A stretch of DNA of 64,000 bases, from contig NZ_JACJVN010000053.1 in assembly GCF_014212015.1 (NCBI RefSeq), positions 1-64,000 on the forward strand, read 5' to 3'. Shown here in pieces: positions 27,184 through 35,788 of the stretch. Below the pieces are notes generated by a model, which saw only the letters and a list, made by a program, of their open reading frames with translations, ran no database searches and was not told the origin of the DNA. Within the stretch, counting starts at the first letter, position 1, and every line of letters starts with the position of its first letter. A program made the translations under genes and the position numbers. The stretch is from Cohnella lubricantis (GTDB taxonomy: Bacteria; Bacillota; Bacilli; Paenibacillales; Paenibacillaceae).

Positions 27184-28136
27184 GTGACAATTTCGTAGAA
27201 GTCCAAGGCTTGCGCAAATTCTTTAACGTTGGGAATAACCGCATACTGAAGGCGGTTAACGATATTAGCTTCTCGATCAAGCAAGGCGAGACGCTCGGTC
27301 TTGTCGGCGAGTCCGGATGCGGCAAGTCGACGGCCGGCCGGACGATTATTCGCTTGTACGAGCCGACGGCCGGCAGCGTCACGGTTGACGGCGTCGAAGT
27401 GACGAAGCTGTCGAAGTCGAAGATGAAGGCGCAGCGCCGCAACATGCAGATGATCTTCCAGGATCCGTTCGCATCTCTTAACCCGCGGATGACGATTCTG
27501 GACATCATCGGCGAGGCGCTGGACATTCACGGCCTGGCCGGCAGCAGAGCCGAGCGCAAGCGCCGTGTCGAGGAGCTGCTCGAGCTGGTCGGCTTGAACG
27601 CCGAGCACGCTTCGCGCTTCCCCCACGAATTCTCGGGAGGACAACGCCAGCGGATCGGCATTACGCGGGCGCTGGCAGTCGAGCCGAAGTTCATCATCTG
27701 CGACGAGCCGATCTCCGCTTTGGACGTATCGATTCAAGCGCAGGTTATCAACCTGTTGATGGATCTGCAGAAGAAGATGGATCTGACGTACCTGTTCGTC
27801 GCGCACGATCTGTCGATGGTTAAGTACATGAGCGACCGTGTCGCGGTTATGTATTTGGGCAAGATCGTAGAGATTGCTAAGAGCGAAGATTTGTATGCCA
27901 ATCCGCAGCATCCGTACACGACCGCCTTGCTGTCCGCGATTCCGGTTCCGGATATCGAGGACGAAGGACGGAAGGAACGGATCGTGCTGCAGGGCGATCT
28001 TCCGAGTCCGATCAACCCGCCGAGCGGCTGCCCGTTCCGGACTCGCTGCCCGGCGGCAACGGAACGCTGCGCGCAAGAAGCTCCGGAATTGCGCGAGACG
28101 CGCCCGGGACACTTGGCAGCATGCCATTATGCTTAA
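27180..28136 (+). CDS. oppF: Oligopeptide ABC transporter ATPase OppF
   Basis: This second ATPase subunit of 318 residues carries Walker A GESGCGKSTAG, Q-loop FQDPFASLNP, signature FSGGQRQRIG, Walker B FIICDEPISALD and H-loop VAHDLSMV. The C-terminal Cys-rich extension is GCPFRTRCPAATERC. It pairs with OppD as a heterodimeric motor. It is the last gene of the operon, and a terminator follows 13 bp after the stop. Confidence 0.95.
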   Translation: MSDNFVEVQGLRKFFNVGNNRILKAVNDISFSIKQGETLGLVGESGCGKSTAGRTIIRLYEPTAGSVTVDGVEVTKLSKSKMKAQRRNMQMIFQDPFASLNPRMTILDIIGEALDIHGLAGSRAERKRRVEELLELVGLNAEHASRFPHEFSGGQRQRIGITRALAVEPKFIICDEPISALDVSIQAQVINLLMDLQKKMDLTYLFVAHDLSMVKYMSDRVAVMYLGKIVEIAKSEDLYANPQHPYTTALLSAIPVPDIEDEGRKERIVLQGDLPSPINPPSGCPFRTRCPAATERCAQEAPELRETRPGHLAACHYA

Positions 28137-28149
28137 TAAGATTCGACCG

Positions 28150-28190
28150 AACAACCCGGCGGCTTTGCCCGCTCGGGTTGTTTTATTATT
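28150..28190 (+). terminator. Terminator of the opp operon
   Basis: AACAACCCG (28150-28158) pairs with CGGGTTGTT (28174-28182), followed by a T-rich run, directly after oppF. Confidence 0.85.
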
Positions 28191-28209
28191 GCTCACGGGT
28201 GGCGAGAGC

Positions 28210-28241
28210 AAATGTGTTCCTCCCCAAATGTGTTCCTCCCC
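28210..28241. repeat. Perfect tandem 16-bp repeat
   Basis: AAATGTGTTCCTCCCC occurs twice back to back (28210-28225 and 28226-28241) in the gap between opp and the HAD gene. It lies just before an extended -10 element. Confidence 0.8.
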
Positions 28242-28247
28242 TAATTG

Positions 28248-28256
28248 TGATAGAAT
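28248..28256 (+). promoter_or_regulatory. Extended -10 promoter of the HAD-DUF456 unit
   Basis: TGATAGAAT fits TGnTAnnAT, 46 bp before the TTG start of the HAD gene. The tandem repeat occupies the -20 to -40 region relative to it. Confidence 0.5.
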
Positions 28257-28301
28257 AGCGAAGTGTAGCAAATGCAACTGGGCAGAGAGGAGTGGCTGTT
28301 A

Positions 28302-29048
28302 TTGGCTGGGAAATACCGGCTTCTCGCTTTGGACTTGGACGGCACGACGTTAAACGATCGAAGCGAGATTAGCGCGGTCAATGAGGAATGGATTCGCAGG
28401 GCAAGCGAAGCAGGCGTTGCCGTGTGTATCTCGACTGGCCGCGGATTCCAAAGCGCGCTGCCCTTCGCGGAGCAGCTTAAGCTGGATACGCCGATGATCA
28501 CGGTCAACGGAGGCGAGATCTGGTCTCGTCCGCATGAACTGCATCAGCGAACGACGCTTGCGAGGGAGAAGATCGAGCGGCTGCACCAGATAGCGCAACG
28601 ATATCCAGACGTCTGGTTCTGGGCTTATTCGACGGAAGGCATCTACAACAAAGATAGATGGGTCGAGGATACATACGCGCAAGAATGGCTCAAATTCGGC
28701 TATTACACAGAAGACGAAGAAGCGCTGGGCCGCATACTGGCTGAGATTCGTGAATGGGAAGGCTTGGAGCTCAGCAACTCTTCTCCCTATAATATTGAAG
28801 TGAATGCGCAAGGCGTATCCAAAGCGGCGGCGATTGCCGAAGTGTGCCGCCTGTTAGGCTGCAGCATGACCGAAGCGGTGGCAGTCGGCGACAGCCTGAA
28901 CGACCTGGCAGCGATTAAGGCGGTCGGTCTCGGTGTGGCGATGGGCAATGCGCAGGAGGAAGTGAAGGCGGCGGCTGACGTCGTAACCGGCGGCAATCTT
29001 GAGGACGGGGTGGCGCAGGTCATCCAACAGTATGTGTTGAGGGCGTGA
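28302..29048 (+). CDS. HAD superfamily (Cof-type) phosphatase
   Basis: This cytoplasmic hydrolase of 248 residues is of the Cof/YkrA-like HAD group, acting on small phosphorylated metabolites such as sugar phosphates or flavin nucleotides. Motif I is LLALDLDGTTLND, motif II is VCISTGR and motif IV is AVGDSLNDLAAIKAVGLGVAMGNA, with the cap domain between them. The TTG at 28302 lies nine bases after GAGGAG; an upstream ATG at 28272 is not preceded by a site. The DUF456 gene starts seven bases after the stop. Substrate is not predictable. Confidence 0.85.
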   Translation: MAGKYRLLALDLDGTTLNDRSEISAVNEEWIRRASEAGVAVCISTGRGFQSALPFAEQLKLDTPMITVNGGEIWSRPHELHQRTTLAREKIERLHQIAQRYPDVWFWAYSTEGIYNKDRWVEDTYAQEWLKFGYYTEDEEALGRILAEIREWEGLELSNSSPYNIEVNAQGVSKAAAIAEVCRLLGCSMTEAVAVGDSLNDLAAIKAVGLGVAMGNAQEEVKAAADVVTGGNLEDGVAQVIQQYVLRA

Positions 29049-29055
29049 GAAGCGA

Positions 29056-29535
29056 GTGGACATTATTGGTTGGATGATCGTCATCGCTTTGTTCGCAGTC
29101 GGCTTAGCAGGGGCGATCTATCCCATTCTGCCGGGAGCGCTGGCGATTTACGCGGCTTTCTTCGTATATGGACTATTCTTCTCGTTCCACTCGTTCGGCT
29201 TCTGGTTCTGGACGATCCAGACGCTGATCGTCGTCGTCCTCTTCGTGGCCGATTACGTCGTGAATGCATGGGGCGTCAAGAAATTCGGGGGTTCTAAAGC
29301 ATCCGTCGTCGGGAGCACGATCGGGGTCATCATCGGACCGTTCGTCATTCCCGCTTTCGGACTGCTGGTCGGCCCGTTCGCAGGCGCCTTTCTAGGCGAG
29401 CTCATCCACGGCTCCCCCATGGACCGGGCGCTCAAAGTCGGCTGGGGCTCCTTGGTCGGCCTCTTCACCAGCACAGTCGTCAAAGTCGTCCTGCAAGTCG
29501 CGATGATCGTGCTGTTCTTCATCTGGTTGATTTAA
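29056..29535 (+). CDS. DUF456 membrane protein
   Basis: This polytopic small membrane protein of 159 residues has three to four hydrophobic spans with many Gly residues: the IYPILPGALAIYAAFF motif at the N terminus and a conserved GSKASVVGSTIGVIIGPFVIPAFGLLVGPFAGAFLGEL block, both diagnostic of DUF456. Function is unknown. The GTG at 29056 has only a weak purine stretch upstream, so translation may be coupled to the HAD gene that ends seven bases earlier. Confidence 0.8.
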   Translation: MDIIGWMIVIALFAVGLAGAIYPILPGALAIYAAFFVYGLFFSFHSFGFWFWTIQTLIVVVLFVADYVVNAWGVKKFGGSKASVVGSTIGVIIGPFVIPAFGLLVGPFAGAFLGELIHGSPMDRALKVGWGSLVGLFTSTVVKVVLQVAMIVLFFIWLI

Positions 29536-29635
29536 GAAGTAGACTTTGACGGGAACAAACAGCGATCGTAGGCATGATTCACTTCTAACACGTCCACCAC
29601 CAATTATGTAATCATTCAACAAAGGAGAGAGTCCG

Positions 29636-30355
29636 ATGATCAAAGTAACGGTCTGGAACGAATTCAAGCATGAGCAAATTCATGAGGAAGTTCGCCAAGT
29701 GTACCCGGACGGCCTGCACAAGGCGATCGCCGACGGGCTGGAGCAAGAAGGCGGCTTCGCCGTCCGGACGGCCACCTTGCCGGAGCCGGAGCACGGCTTG
29801 ACGAAGGAAGTGCTCGACGACACCGACGTCCTCGTCTGGTGGGGACATATGGCCCACGGCGACGTGAGCGACGAGATCGTCGAACGCGTGCATCAGCGGG
29901 TCATGGACGGTATGGGGCTAATCGTGCTCCATTCGGGCCATTTCTCGAAAATATTCAAGAAGCTAATGGGAACCGGCTGCGACTTGAAGTGGCGCGAAGC
30001 GAACGAGAAGGAGCGCATCTGGGTCGTCGATCCGGCGCATCCGATCGCGGCGGGCTTGCCCGAATACTTCGAGATCAAGCCTGAAGAGATGTACGGCGAG
30101 CACTTCGATATTCCCGCGCCGGACGAGCTCGTGTTCATCAGCTGGTTCGAAGGCGGCGAAGTGTTCCGCAGCGGCTGCACCTACCACCGCGGGCAAGGCA
30201 AGATCTTCTACTTCCGTCCGGGACATGAGACTTATCCGACCTACTACCATCCGCTCGTGCGACGCGTCATCGCTAACGGCGTCCGCTGGGCTGCTCCGTC
30301 GGGCGCGGCCAAGCCGGTACGGGGGAACCATCAGCCACTCGAAAAGTTGGGATGA
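29636..30355 (+). CDS. ThuA family protein (trehalose-utilisation type)
   Basis: This cytoplasmic protein of 239 residues has the class I glutamine-amidotransferase-like fold seen in ThuA. Family blocks are [11 protein letters not shown] at the N terminus, [23 protein letters not shown] and [20 protein letters not shown], and a C-terminal [23 protein letters not shown]. In rhizobia ThuA acts with ThuB in trehalose breakdown; no partner sugar dehydrogenase is nearby here, so the substrate is open. AAAGGAG precedes the ATG. The flippase gene follows after nine bases. Confidence 0.85.
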   Translation: MIKVTVWNEFKHEQIHEEVRQVYPDGLHKAIADGLEQEGGFAVRTATLPEPEHGLTKEVLDDTDVLVWWGHMAHGDVSDEIVERVHQRVMDGMGLIVLHSGHFSKIFKKLMGTGCDLKWREANEKERIWVVDPAHPIAAGLPEYFEIKPEEMYGEHFDIPAPDELVFISWFEGGEVFRSGCTYHRGQGKIFYFRPGHETYPTYYHPLVRRVIANGVRWAAPSGAAKPVRGNHQPLEKLG

Positions 30356-30364
30356 TTAATCAGC

Positions 30365-32059
30365 ATGGTGAAGAAAGACTCGCTAATTAAAGGCACAGTT
30401 ATACTCGCGGCGACCGCGCTGATCGCCCGGGTTCTCGGCATCTTTCAACGGGTGCCGCTGCAGCATGCGATGGACCACGAAGGCAATACCGCTTTCGGCC
30501 AAGCGAACAATATCTATCTGCTGCTGCTAGTCTTCGCGACTGCAGGAATTCCGACTGCCATCTCGAAGATGGTGTCGGAACGTCTCGTGCTTGGCCGCCG
30601 CGAAGAAGTGAACCGGATCTACCGGGCGGCGATACGATTCGGCGTCATTGCCGGCATCGTCATGACGGTGCTGCTTCTGATCGTTGCGCCGTTCTATGCC
30701 GAGCTGTCGGATAGGCCCGGATCGACGCTGGCGATTCAAGCCATCGCGCCGTCGCTGCTGCTGTTCCCTGTCATCGCTATGATGCGAGGGTATTTCCAGG
30801 GGCGGCAATTCATGATCGCGGGAGGCATCTCCCAGATCGTTGAACAGATCGCCCGCGTTGTCGTTGCGGTTGGCCTTGTCTATACGCTGCTAGGTTGGGG
30901 ATACAGTAACCGAATCATGGCCGCAGGCGGCGCCTTGGGCAGCGTCTTTGGCAGCGTTGCCGCATTCCTCGTGATGCTCTGGTATGCGTACAAGCTGCGG
31001 GCGAGCGATAGAACCGAATCCGCATCGGCAGTGGACGGGCGTCGGGAGTATGTGTACAAGCCCGGCGAACCGCCCGTACTGTCTCGAACCCAAGATATTT
31101 ATAAAGCTATCGTTCGTATCTCCATTCCGATTCTGCTGACCGCCATGACGGTACAGGTCATTTATCTGATTGACCAAACACTGCTCATTCCGTTGTCGCA
31201 ATGGCGCTTTGATCCTGGCTTGAGCGAGATGTGGCTGGACGTGCTGATCAACAATGCCCAGTCGATCGCGGGCATTCCGCCTGTCCTAGCGGTCGCGCTT
31301 AGCACGTCTCTGCTGCCCATCATCTCGTCTGCATTCGCGGCAGGCGAACATGAGAAAGTGAAGCGGCAAGGCGGGCTTGCGATGCGGATCGCCGTCTTCT
31401 CAGGCCTGCCTGTTGTGCTTGTCCTGTCGATCGGCGCTTATGCGGTAGACCACTTCCTGTTCAAGACGGAGGAGAGCGACGCGATCGTCGGCTTCTTGTT
31501 CAAATCAGGCGAGGGAAGCGCGATCGTCGGCCTCCTAACAGCAGGGACGATCTTCCAGATTACGATGATGACGTCGAATGCCATCCTGAACGGACTTGGG
31601 AAGCAGCGTACCGCGATGCGGCATACGCTGACCGGTGTAGCCGTCAAGCTTGTCCTGTCCGTCGCGTTAACGCCGTTCTTCGGCGTCTACGGGCTGGTCG
31701 CGGCGACGAGCATCTGCTTCATCCTCGCAACAGTCTGGAACATGGTCACGATCCGCAGGCTGACCGGCATCAAGGTTCTTGGCGATCGTTGGCCGGGCTT
31801 CATAGCCGCTCTAGCGGTCATCATTGCAGCGGGAGCTGTTCTCGTCTACTTCGGGCTGCAATGGTTTGAGCCGCTTAGCTGGAGATGGCCTTACTTCTTC
31901 ACGATCTGCCTGATCGGCTTGTTCGTCTGCGTCGCTTATCCGGTGCTGCTCTTCGCGCTGAAGGTCATCCGCGCGGAGGACGTCGAGAGCTACCCGGCAC
32001 GCGTACGCAAGCTGATGCGTCCGTTCGCCAAGCTGCAGCGGAGCCGGGCGAACGGGTGA
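30365..32059 (+). CDS. MurJ-like/SpoVB-family lipid flippase
   Basis: This multi-span membrane protein of 564 residues belongs to the MOP exporter superfamily, close to B. subtilis YtgP (MurJ) and SpoVB. It would flip lipid-linked peptidoglycan or polysaccharide precursors. The N terminus LIKGTVILAATALIARVLGIFQRVPL, the region TAGIPTAISKMVSERL and the central FQITMMTSNAILNGLGKQRTAMRHTLTGVAVK are characteristic. About 14 hydrophobic segments are visible. A short internal duplication, DAIVGFLFKSGEGSAIVGLL, lies near residue 375. It begins nine bases after thuA with a weak ribosome site. Confidence 0.85.
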   Translation: MVKKDSLIKGTVILAATALIARVLGIFQRVPLQHAMDHEGNTAFGQANNIYLLLLVFATAGIPTAISKMVSERLVLGRREEVNRIYRAAIRFGVIAGIVMTVLLLIVAPFYAELSDRPGSTLAIQAIAPSLLLFPVIAMMRGYFQGRQFMIAGGISQIVEQIARVVVAVGLVYTLLGWGYSNRIMAAGGALGSVFGSVAAFLVMLWYAYKLRASDRTESASAVDGRREYVYKPGEPPVLSRTQDIYKAIVRISIPILLTAMTVQVIYLIDQTLLIPLSQWRFDPGLSEMWLDVLINNAQSIAGIPPVLAVALSTSLLPIISSAFAAGEHEKVKRQGGLAMRIAVFSGLPVVLVLSIGAYAVDHFLFKTEESDAIVGFLFKSGEGSAIVGLLTAGTIFQITMMTSNAILNGLGKQRTAMRHTLTGVAVKLVLSVALTPFFGVYGLVAATSICFILATVWNMVTIRRLTGIKVLGDRWPGFIAALAVIIAAGAVLVYFGLQWFEPLSWRWPYFFTICLIGLFVCVAYPVLLFALKVIRAEDVESYPARVRKLMRPFAKLQRSRANG

Positions 32060-32091
32060 CGCGACTCGCGGCTTAGCGTTGGCGGATGGTG

Positions 32092-33414
32092 TCAGCGCAG
32101 CAGCTTGTCCTTGGCCAGCGTAGCCGCCTGCAGCTTCCGCTGGCCGAGCTCGTGCTCGCTCGTCATGTCGAAGACGAGCGGGGGGCGGAGGCTGCGCATG
32201 TGGCGCAGCGAAGCAAGCCCGTCGGATCCGAGCCAGTCATAATCGTTCACCGGCCCTAGCGGCTGATCGTCCCATGCATCCTCCAGCCTGGGGCTGAACC
32301 ATCGCGTGCCAGCGTTCCCGCCGGCGGTGCGGTCCGAATGATCGGGCCGGCCGCCGGCTTTAATTTGCACAGAATTCAGTCTTGCCCTCTCCTCCTTGAC
32401 CCCCTGATCTTCCTGATCCGCCTGATCCGCCGTGAACAACGATGGCCAATAGTCAGCCCGCGACCCGCTGTGCGGCACCGCTTCGGCGAACGCCAATACG
32501 CCATTCAGCACCTTCGGGTAAGCGTACAGCATCGCATACAGGCTTTTGCCGAAGGCGATTCGCTCTGCCAGATCATCGAACCTCTCCAGAATCCGCCCGG
32601 CCAATCGCGGGATTCCCCCGGATCCGCCATCGGAAGGGGCGCCGAGCGGGAAGACAATCTGATTCAGCTGCAGCACCCGCTGGCTGAACATAGCGGCCGC
32701 GATCGCAGCGTCGTCCCGGTAGGTCGGGTCTTGAACGACTCGCCATTCGATCACATGCTGCTCGTTCACGATCAAGGCGGCCGTCAGCATCGCCGAATCG
32801 CCGTCGATCCGGAATCGCTCCCAGAACGGCGCCATGAAGGCGGAGACACCGAATGCGGGAAGCAGCGGGAACAGGTTCCGGCCGGTTCGGCGCGTCTCTT
32901 CATACAGCCGCAGCTGCGGGTAGGCATCGCGGAAGATCAGGGCGTTGCACGACTCCAGCATCCGGAAGACGGCTGCAGCCGTTCGAGCATCCAGCAGCTT
33001 GGGCAGCCACTCGCCTCTTAGATCCGTCATGGACCAGCCGCCGTTGCGCGAGACCATATGGGCGAGCAGCGCCCAATGAAGCTCCGGGTAAGAGCGGAAC
33101 ACGGACCAATAAGCAGCCGTTCTCGTTACGTTGTTGCGATTGCGGCGCTCAGTCTCCTTCCGAATGCGTTCCACAACGTCGTAAGCGTTCTCGTCATGCG
33201 GCGTCCAGGTTGGCCTGCCGCCACGGCGCCACTGCTGCCGAAGCTTGGTCTCGACGGCGGCGGCGGCTTCCTTGCGTATGCGCAGCGGCTCGCGCGGATG
33301 CGCCAGCCGAAGCGATCCGGACAAGGCGGTCCTCTTGCCGCGTATTCCGTTCATCAGCTTCATCGCGACTTCGATCAGATTGGCCGATTTGGCACTCTTC
33401 TCTTGCATATGCAT
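32092..33414 (-). CDS. DUF2515 protein (YppC-like)
   Basis: This soluble protein of 440 residues resembles B. subtilis YppC. Conserved blocks are ETERRNRNNVTRTAAYWSVFRSYPELHWALLAHMVSRNGGWSMTDL, followed by AAVFRMLESCNALIFRDAYPQLRLYEE and LFPLLPAFGVSAFMAPFW, and RVLQLNQIVFPLG. The function is unknown. The C-terminal third (Glu/Gln/Asp-rich, near residue 330-380) is less conserved in appearance. The ATG at 33412-33414 follows AGGAAGGG. That ribosome site is part of a 9-bp inverted repeat. The gene converges with the flippase gene, 32 bp apart. Confidence 0.75.
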   Translation of the reverse strand: MHMQEKSAKSANLIEVAMKLMNGIRGKRTALSGSLRLAHPREPLRIRKEAAAAVETKLRQQWRRGGRPTWTPHDENAYDVVERIRKETERRNRNNVTRTAAYWSVFRSYPELHWALLAHMVSRNGGWSMTDLRGEWLPKLLDARTAAAVFRMLESCNALIFRDAYPQLRLYEETRRTGRNLFPLLPAFGVSAFMAPFWERFRIDGDSAMLTAALIVNEQHVIEWRVVQDPTYRDDAAIAAAMFSQRVLQLNQIVFPLGAPSDGGSGGIPRLAGRILERFDDLAERIAFGKSLYAMLYAYPKVLNGVLAFAEAVPHSGSRADYWPSLFTADQADQEDQGVKEERARLNSVQIKAGGRPDHSDRTAGGNAGTRWFSPRLEDAWDDQPLGPVNDYDWLGSDGLASLRHMRSLRPPLVFDMTSEHELGQRKLQAATLAKDKLLR

Positions 33415-33423
33415 CCATAAGTC

Positions 33424-33455
33424 CCTTCCTGTGGAGGAATATCCCTACAGGAAGG
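33424..33455. promoter_or_regulatory. Hairpin overlapping the YppC-like ribosome site
   Basis: CCTTCCTGT (33424-33432) and ACAGGAAGG (33447-33455) are perfect complements. On the minus strand the downstream arm contains AGGAAGG, the ribosome site of the YppC-like gene, so folding would hide it. A second palindrome, ATCTTGC/GCAAGAT, lies at 33502-33517 in the same divergent gap. Confidence 0.5.
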
Positions 33456-33619
33456 ATATCCGAATCGGCCCTTGCTATCCTTAGGCATGCAGGTCTAAAT
33501 GATCTTGCTTGCAAGATTGATCATATAGGAGGAATTTCCCACCGCCCGCCGAAATACTCTAACTTGGATCGCGAATCCTTCACGGAGACGTATCCGAGAA
33601 CCTTAAGGGGGAATGATTC

Positions 33620-35146
33620 ATGTCTCGCAAAGGATGGCGGCGTATTGCACTTGCCCTGGGAACGTTGATGCTGGCGCTGCTGGTAGGCTGCCAATCAATC
33701 GGCGGCTTTGATCCAGGTAAGATGATCGTTAATCAATTAAGCGTCAAGTCTATGGAGAGCAGCAGCACATTCGAGCTCCACTTCGACTGGGATGACGAAG
33801 CGCTCGCGCAACAGGATCCGGAGGCGGCCAAGATCGCGGACCTGTTCCGTACGATCACGCTGAAGAGCGATCATGCGATGGTCGATAAGGATGGCAATAT
33901 AGCGATCAATGGGGAGCTCGCGTTCGCCAAAGCCGCGATTCCGTTCTCGCTTGCCCAGAATGCGGATTCTATGGTGCTGCAGATTGAAGGGTTCAAGCAG
34001 CCGATCGTCATCCAGTCGGGCGGCGGCGGCCTGTTCCCTATGGTTGAGGAGGATCAAGCTGATAACGAGGTCTATCAAGAGGCAGCTACTAAGATTGCCG
34101 GCGAGCTGGCTTCGTACCTTTTCGGACATGTGTCGAATCCTCCGGTGATGAACGTCGAGCAAGTGAACGAATCGGTTCACGGCGAGAGCTTGAATCTGAC
34201 GAAGGTTCATGCGGAGCTGAACGGCGAACAGCTGGGCGGCCTCCTCACGGAGTTCATGACTTCGATCGCCAAGGATGAGGAAGGATTGCGGCAACTGCTG
34301 CAGCAAGTCATTCAGTTAGCGACGACGCTGCCGCCGGAAGTGCTGGAGGAGTTCGGATTCACGGCAGAAGAGGCGATTCCAACGGAGACGGAGCTCGACG
34401 AATTCGTGAAGGAGCTGATGGGCTCGTTCGCAGAAGCTCGCGATCAATTGCTGGCGGAGAAGTCGTCGCCGGAATGGAACGAGATTTTCAACGAGGGACT
34501 GACATTTAAGACAGATCTGTTCATTGACAGCGAGATGAATATCCGCAAGTCCGATCTGGAGATCGGATTGGGCGCCGAATTGTTCAAGGACTCGGAGATC
34601 CCGCTGGAGGGCGTAACGCTCCACAGCATGCAAGAGACGTGGAATGTGAACGGTGACGTTGAAGTGCCGGCGGCGGACATTCCGGATAACGCCATGAGCT
34701 TGTTCGACTTCTATCTGGCACAGCCTTATGAAGTGCTTCGCCAGATGGATCCGACTTCCAAGCTCTACGGCTTGCTGAAGAACGATCTGGAGATTGACGA
34801 TCAAGAATTCACGGCCAGCTATTATATTACGGACGACAACGGCGATATTTACGTGCCGCTGCGGCCGACGCTTATCGACTTCGGAATCTATGATCTCACC
34901 TTCATCGGGAAGGGCAAATACATTCAATTCCGGGACGAAGCGATCCAGAGGACGCTCCAAGTGCAGCTTGGGACGAATGCCGCCAAGGTGAATGGACGGC
35001 CGCTCCAGCTGAAGCATGAGGTTCGCGTCGTGAACGGAGTAGGTTATGTGAATGCCGACGATCTGTTCGGCTTGATGGGGGCCGAGTATAGCGTCTCGAA
35101 GGATGAGAACGGGGACGAAGCGCTCTTCGTGACCAGAGACCTGTAA
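33620..35146 (+). CDS. Secreted lipoprotein with C-terminal stalk (copper amine oxidase-like) domain
   Basis: The 508-residue product is exported and lipid-anchored: the signal peptide ends in LLVGC with Cys at residue 24. The long middle region is acidic and resembles lipoproteins that carry repeated beta-strand/helix modules (for example FELHFDWDDEALAQQDPEAAKIADLFRTIT). The last 100 residues contain a stalk or copper amine oxidase N-terminal-like domain (VQLGTNAAKVNGRPLQL and VVNGVGYVNADDLFGLMG), common in Paenibacillus surface proteins. AAGGGGGA precedes the ATG. Specific function is unknown. Confidence 0.7.
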   Translation: MSRKGWRRIALALGTLMLALLVGCQSIGGFDPGKMIVNQLSVKSMESSSTFELHFDWDDEALAQQDPEAAKIADLFRTITLKSDHAMVDKDGNIAINGELAFAKAAIPFSLAQNADSMVLQIEGFKQPIVIQSGGGGLFPMVEEDQADNEVYQEAATKIAGELASYLFGHVSNPPVMNVEQVNESVHGESLNLTKVHAELNGEQLGGLLTEFMTSIAKDEEGLRQLLQQVIQLATTLPPEVLEEFGFTAEEAIPTETELDEFVKELMGSFAEARDQLLAEKSSPEWNEIFNEGLTFKTDLFIDSEMNIRKSDLEIGLGAELFKDSEIPLEGVTLHSMQETWNVNGDVEVPAADIPDNAMSLFDFYLAQPYEVLRQMDPTSKLYGLLKNDLEIDDQEFTASYYITDDNGDIYVPLRPTLIDFGIYDLTFIGKGKYIQFRDEAIQRTLQVQLGTNAAKVNGRPLQLKHEVRVVNGVGYVNADDLFGLMGAEYSVSKDENGDEALFVTRDL

Positions 35147-35175
35147 CGAACGGCGAACCGTACGGCTAGCGTTCC

Positions 35176-35204
35176 TTGTTCAGGCTGCGGGGAAGGCGTA
35201 TAAT
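35176..35204 (+). promoter_or_regulatory. Sigma-A promoter of the thioredoxin gene
   Basis: TTGTTC (35176-35181) and a perfect TATAAT (35199-35204) are separated by 17 bp, 56 bp before the ATG. Confidence 0.65.
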
Positions 35205-35260
35205 GAGGTCGAAAATGTTCGGCCGTACCTTCAACGCATACGAGAAGGAGGTAGTTAGCA

Positions 35261-35611
35261 ATGGAGAAGATTCAGGATGAAGCCGCGTTCCGCTCCAAGA
35301 TCGGCGAGAACGCGCTGACGATAGCGGTGTTCCGGACGACTTGGTGCCCGGACTGCCACTTCCTCGATCCGTTCATGCCAAGCGTGGAAGAGGCTTATGC
35401 CGATCGGCTTCGCTTCATCGAGCTCGACCGCGACGAGCTGCCCGATCTGTGCAGCGAGCTGAACATTCTGGGCATTCCGAGCTTCATCGCTTTCAAGGAA
35501 GGCCGAGAGCTTGTGCGCTTCGTCAGCAAGCTGCGCAAGACCCGCGACGAGATCGAGCAGTTCCTCGACCGCGCGGTTGAAGTATCGAAGGCGCTCGCTT
35601 CGAACGCCTGA
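35261..35611 (+). CDS. Thioredoxin-family protein
   Basis: This cytoplasmic thiol-disulfide protein of 116 residues has the active site W-C29-P-D-C32 in VFRTTWCPDCHFLDPFMPSVE. The cis-Pro motif is GIPSFIAFKEG. It lacks a signal peptide. The CPDC rather than CGPC active site suggests a different redox potential from housekeeping thioredoxin. GAAGGAGGT precedes the ATG, a promoter lies upstream and a hairpin follows. Confidence 0.85.
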   Translation: MEKIQDEAAFRSKIGENALTIAVFRTTWCPDCHFLDPFMPSVEEAYADRLRFIELDRDELPDLCSELNILGIPSFIAFKEGRELVRFVSKLRKTRDEIEQFLDRAVEVSKALASNA

Positions 35612-35656
35612 AGCGGCAGAGCCCTCGAAGGAGGGGCGCTTGCACCAATTGCACTG

Positions 35657-35686
35657 ATCCCGAGAGCCTGCGCTCTCGGGATTTGT
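35657..35686 (+). terminator. Probable terminator after the thioredoxin gene
   Basis: ATCCCGAGAGC (35657-35667) pairs exactly with GCTCTCGGGAT (35672-35682), with a 4-base loop, but the tail is only TTGTG. Confidence 0.55.
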
Positions 35687-35788
35687 GCTGTCGGACAAGT
35701 ATGCGTTGCAGATCTGACACAGTTTAAACATAGTATTGTCGGCGGGGGTTCGGTATAATGGGGTTGGCCATCTAGGAGCCTTACTTAT

